In this document: positions 44,309-44,341 of the stretch, piece after piece
How the letters are laid out: every line of letters begins with the position of its first letter
Numbering within the stretch: the first letter of the stretch is position 1
IMG/VR virus record: IMGVR_UViG_3300012206_000002
Location: 1-44,341 of that record
From: a virus
Direction: 5' to 3' (one strand)
Length of the DNA stretch: 44,341 nt
Made by a program: the position numbers and the translations under genes
The notes under the pieces: model-generated
The model's database searches: none
Told to the model about the DNA's origin: nothing
Seen by the model: only the letters and a program-made list of their open reading frames with translations

Positions 44309-44341
44309 ACTCCTTGGCTACGTCGAGGATCCCATTCCCGG
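44184..44341 (+). CDS. DNA primase, TOPRIM subunit (5' part, continues at base 2)
   Basis: The 5' end of the TOPRIM gene: ATG 44184, preceded by GGAGGGA about 10 bases upstream. MLLSSEQRNLLQTSAETYNR leads into LWRAEEYLASRGLSLEF, the typical lead-in helix of primases. The gene continues without change of frame at base 2 of the window (44220 equals 2 on the circle). It overlaps the zinc subunit gene in a different frame, so the two are either coupled genes or joined by a +1 frameshift. Confidence 0.85.
   Translation, partial: MLLSSEQRNLLQTSAETYNRSLWRAEEYLASRGLSLEFADGELLGYVEDPIP
44219..44341. repeat. Direct terminal repeat, right copy
   Basis: The last 123 bases repeat bases 1-123 exactly and show that the contig is circular. 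The overlap sits within both primase genes. Confidence 0.95.

Noticed and set aside
1-44341. Lysogeny genes (integrase, CI-type repressor, attachment site)
   Set aside because: I looked for tyrosine and serine integrase motifs and small HTH repressors in the accessory regions and found none; the phage appears lytic.

Overview
The window is a complete, circularly closing genome of a tailed actinobacteriophage, most likely a short-tailed (podovirus-like) virus of Streptomyces or a relative. Bases 1-123 are repeated exactly at 44219-44341, so the unique length is 44,218 bp and the linear ends cut through one primase gene that reads intact only across the join. Actinobacterial hosting is inferred from the GH25 endolysin type, frequent GTG starts, GC content judged by eye to be a little under 60%, and two leaderless promoters. 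No tape-measure protein, major tail tube, sheath or phage RNA polymerase is seen. Instead there are a terminase, a portal, a 1,619-residue internal protein and a large tail-nozzle-like protein, which fits a podovirus. No integrase or CI-type repressor was recognised, so the phage looks lytic.

The circular map has four transcription units, two divergent control regions and two bidirectional terminators. Unit 1 (40194 through the join to 2750, + strand) runs from a consensus leaderless promoter and holds a sigma-like gene, a Cas4-type nuclease, a helicase, a resolvase-like nuclease, a split primase, a metallophosphoesterase and a second sigma-like gene. Unit 2 (39891 to 35669, - strand) starts at a mirror-image leaderless promoter and carries small accessory genes, a CAU tRNA, a family A DNA polymerase and three Lys/Asp-rich peptides. 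Unit 3 (6694 to 2801, - strand) is a run of small, mostly acidic accessory genes ending with a pentapeptide-repeat protein and two membrane peptides. Unit 4 (7829 to 35617, + strand) is the late operon: terminase, portal, ejection-type proteins, scaffold, major capsid, adaptor, fibre, nozzle, endolysin and holin.

The most striking content is RNA. Unit 3 contains two complete type II hammerhead ribozymes (minus strand, 5328-5381 and 4663-4714). Each begins at a stop codon and ends just before the next gene's ribosome binding site. All conserved core nucleotides are present and all stems pair. Other gaps of the same operon hold further compact RNA folds, and the 1.1 kb control region between units 3 and 4 is packed with short perfect hairpins.

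A second theme is HNH endonuclease invasion. Four HNH-type genes are present. Two have inserted within the first few codons of a phage gene (major capsid; the gene before the helicase), taken over its initiation signals and left a duplicate of the target's first codons on the far side. The capsid gene is left without an ordinary start codon at its conserved N-terminus. A third HNH, beside the terminase, lacks its first catalytic histidine, and an NlpC/P60 virion protein has lost both Cys and His of its catalytic site.

All functions come from reading motifs by eye. No database search or structure prediction was run.
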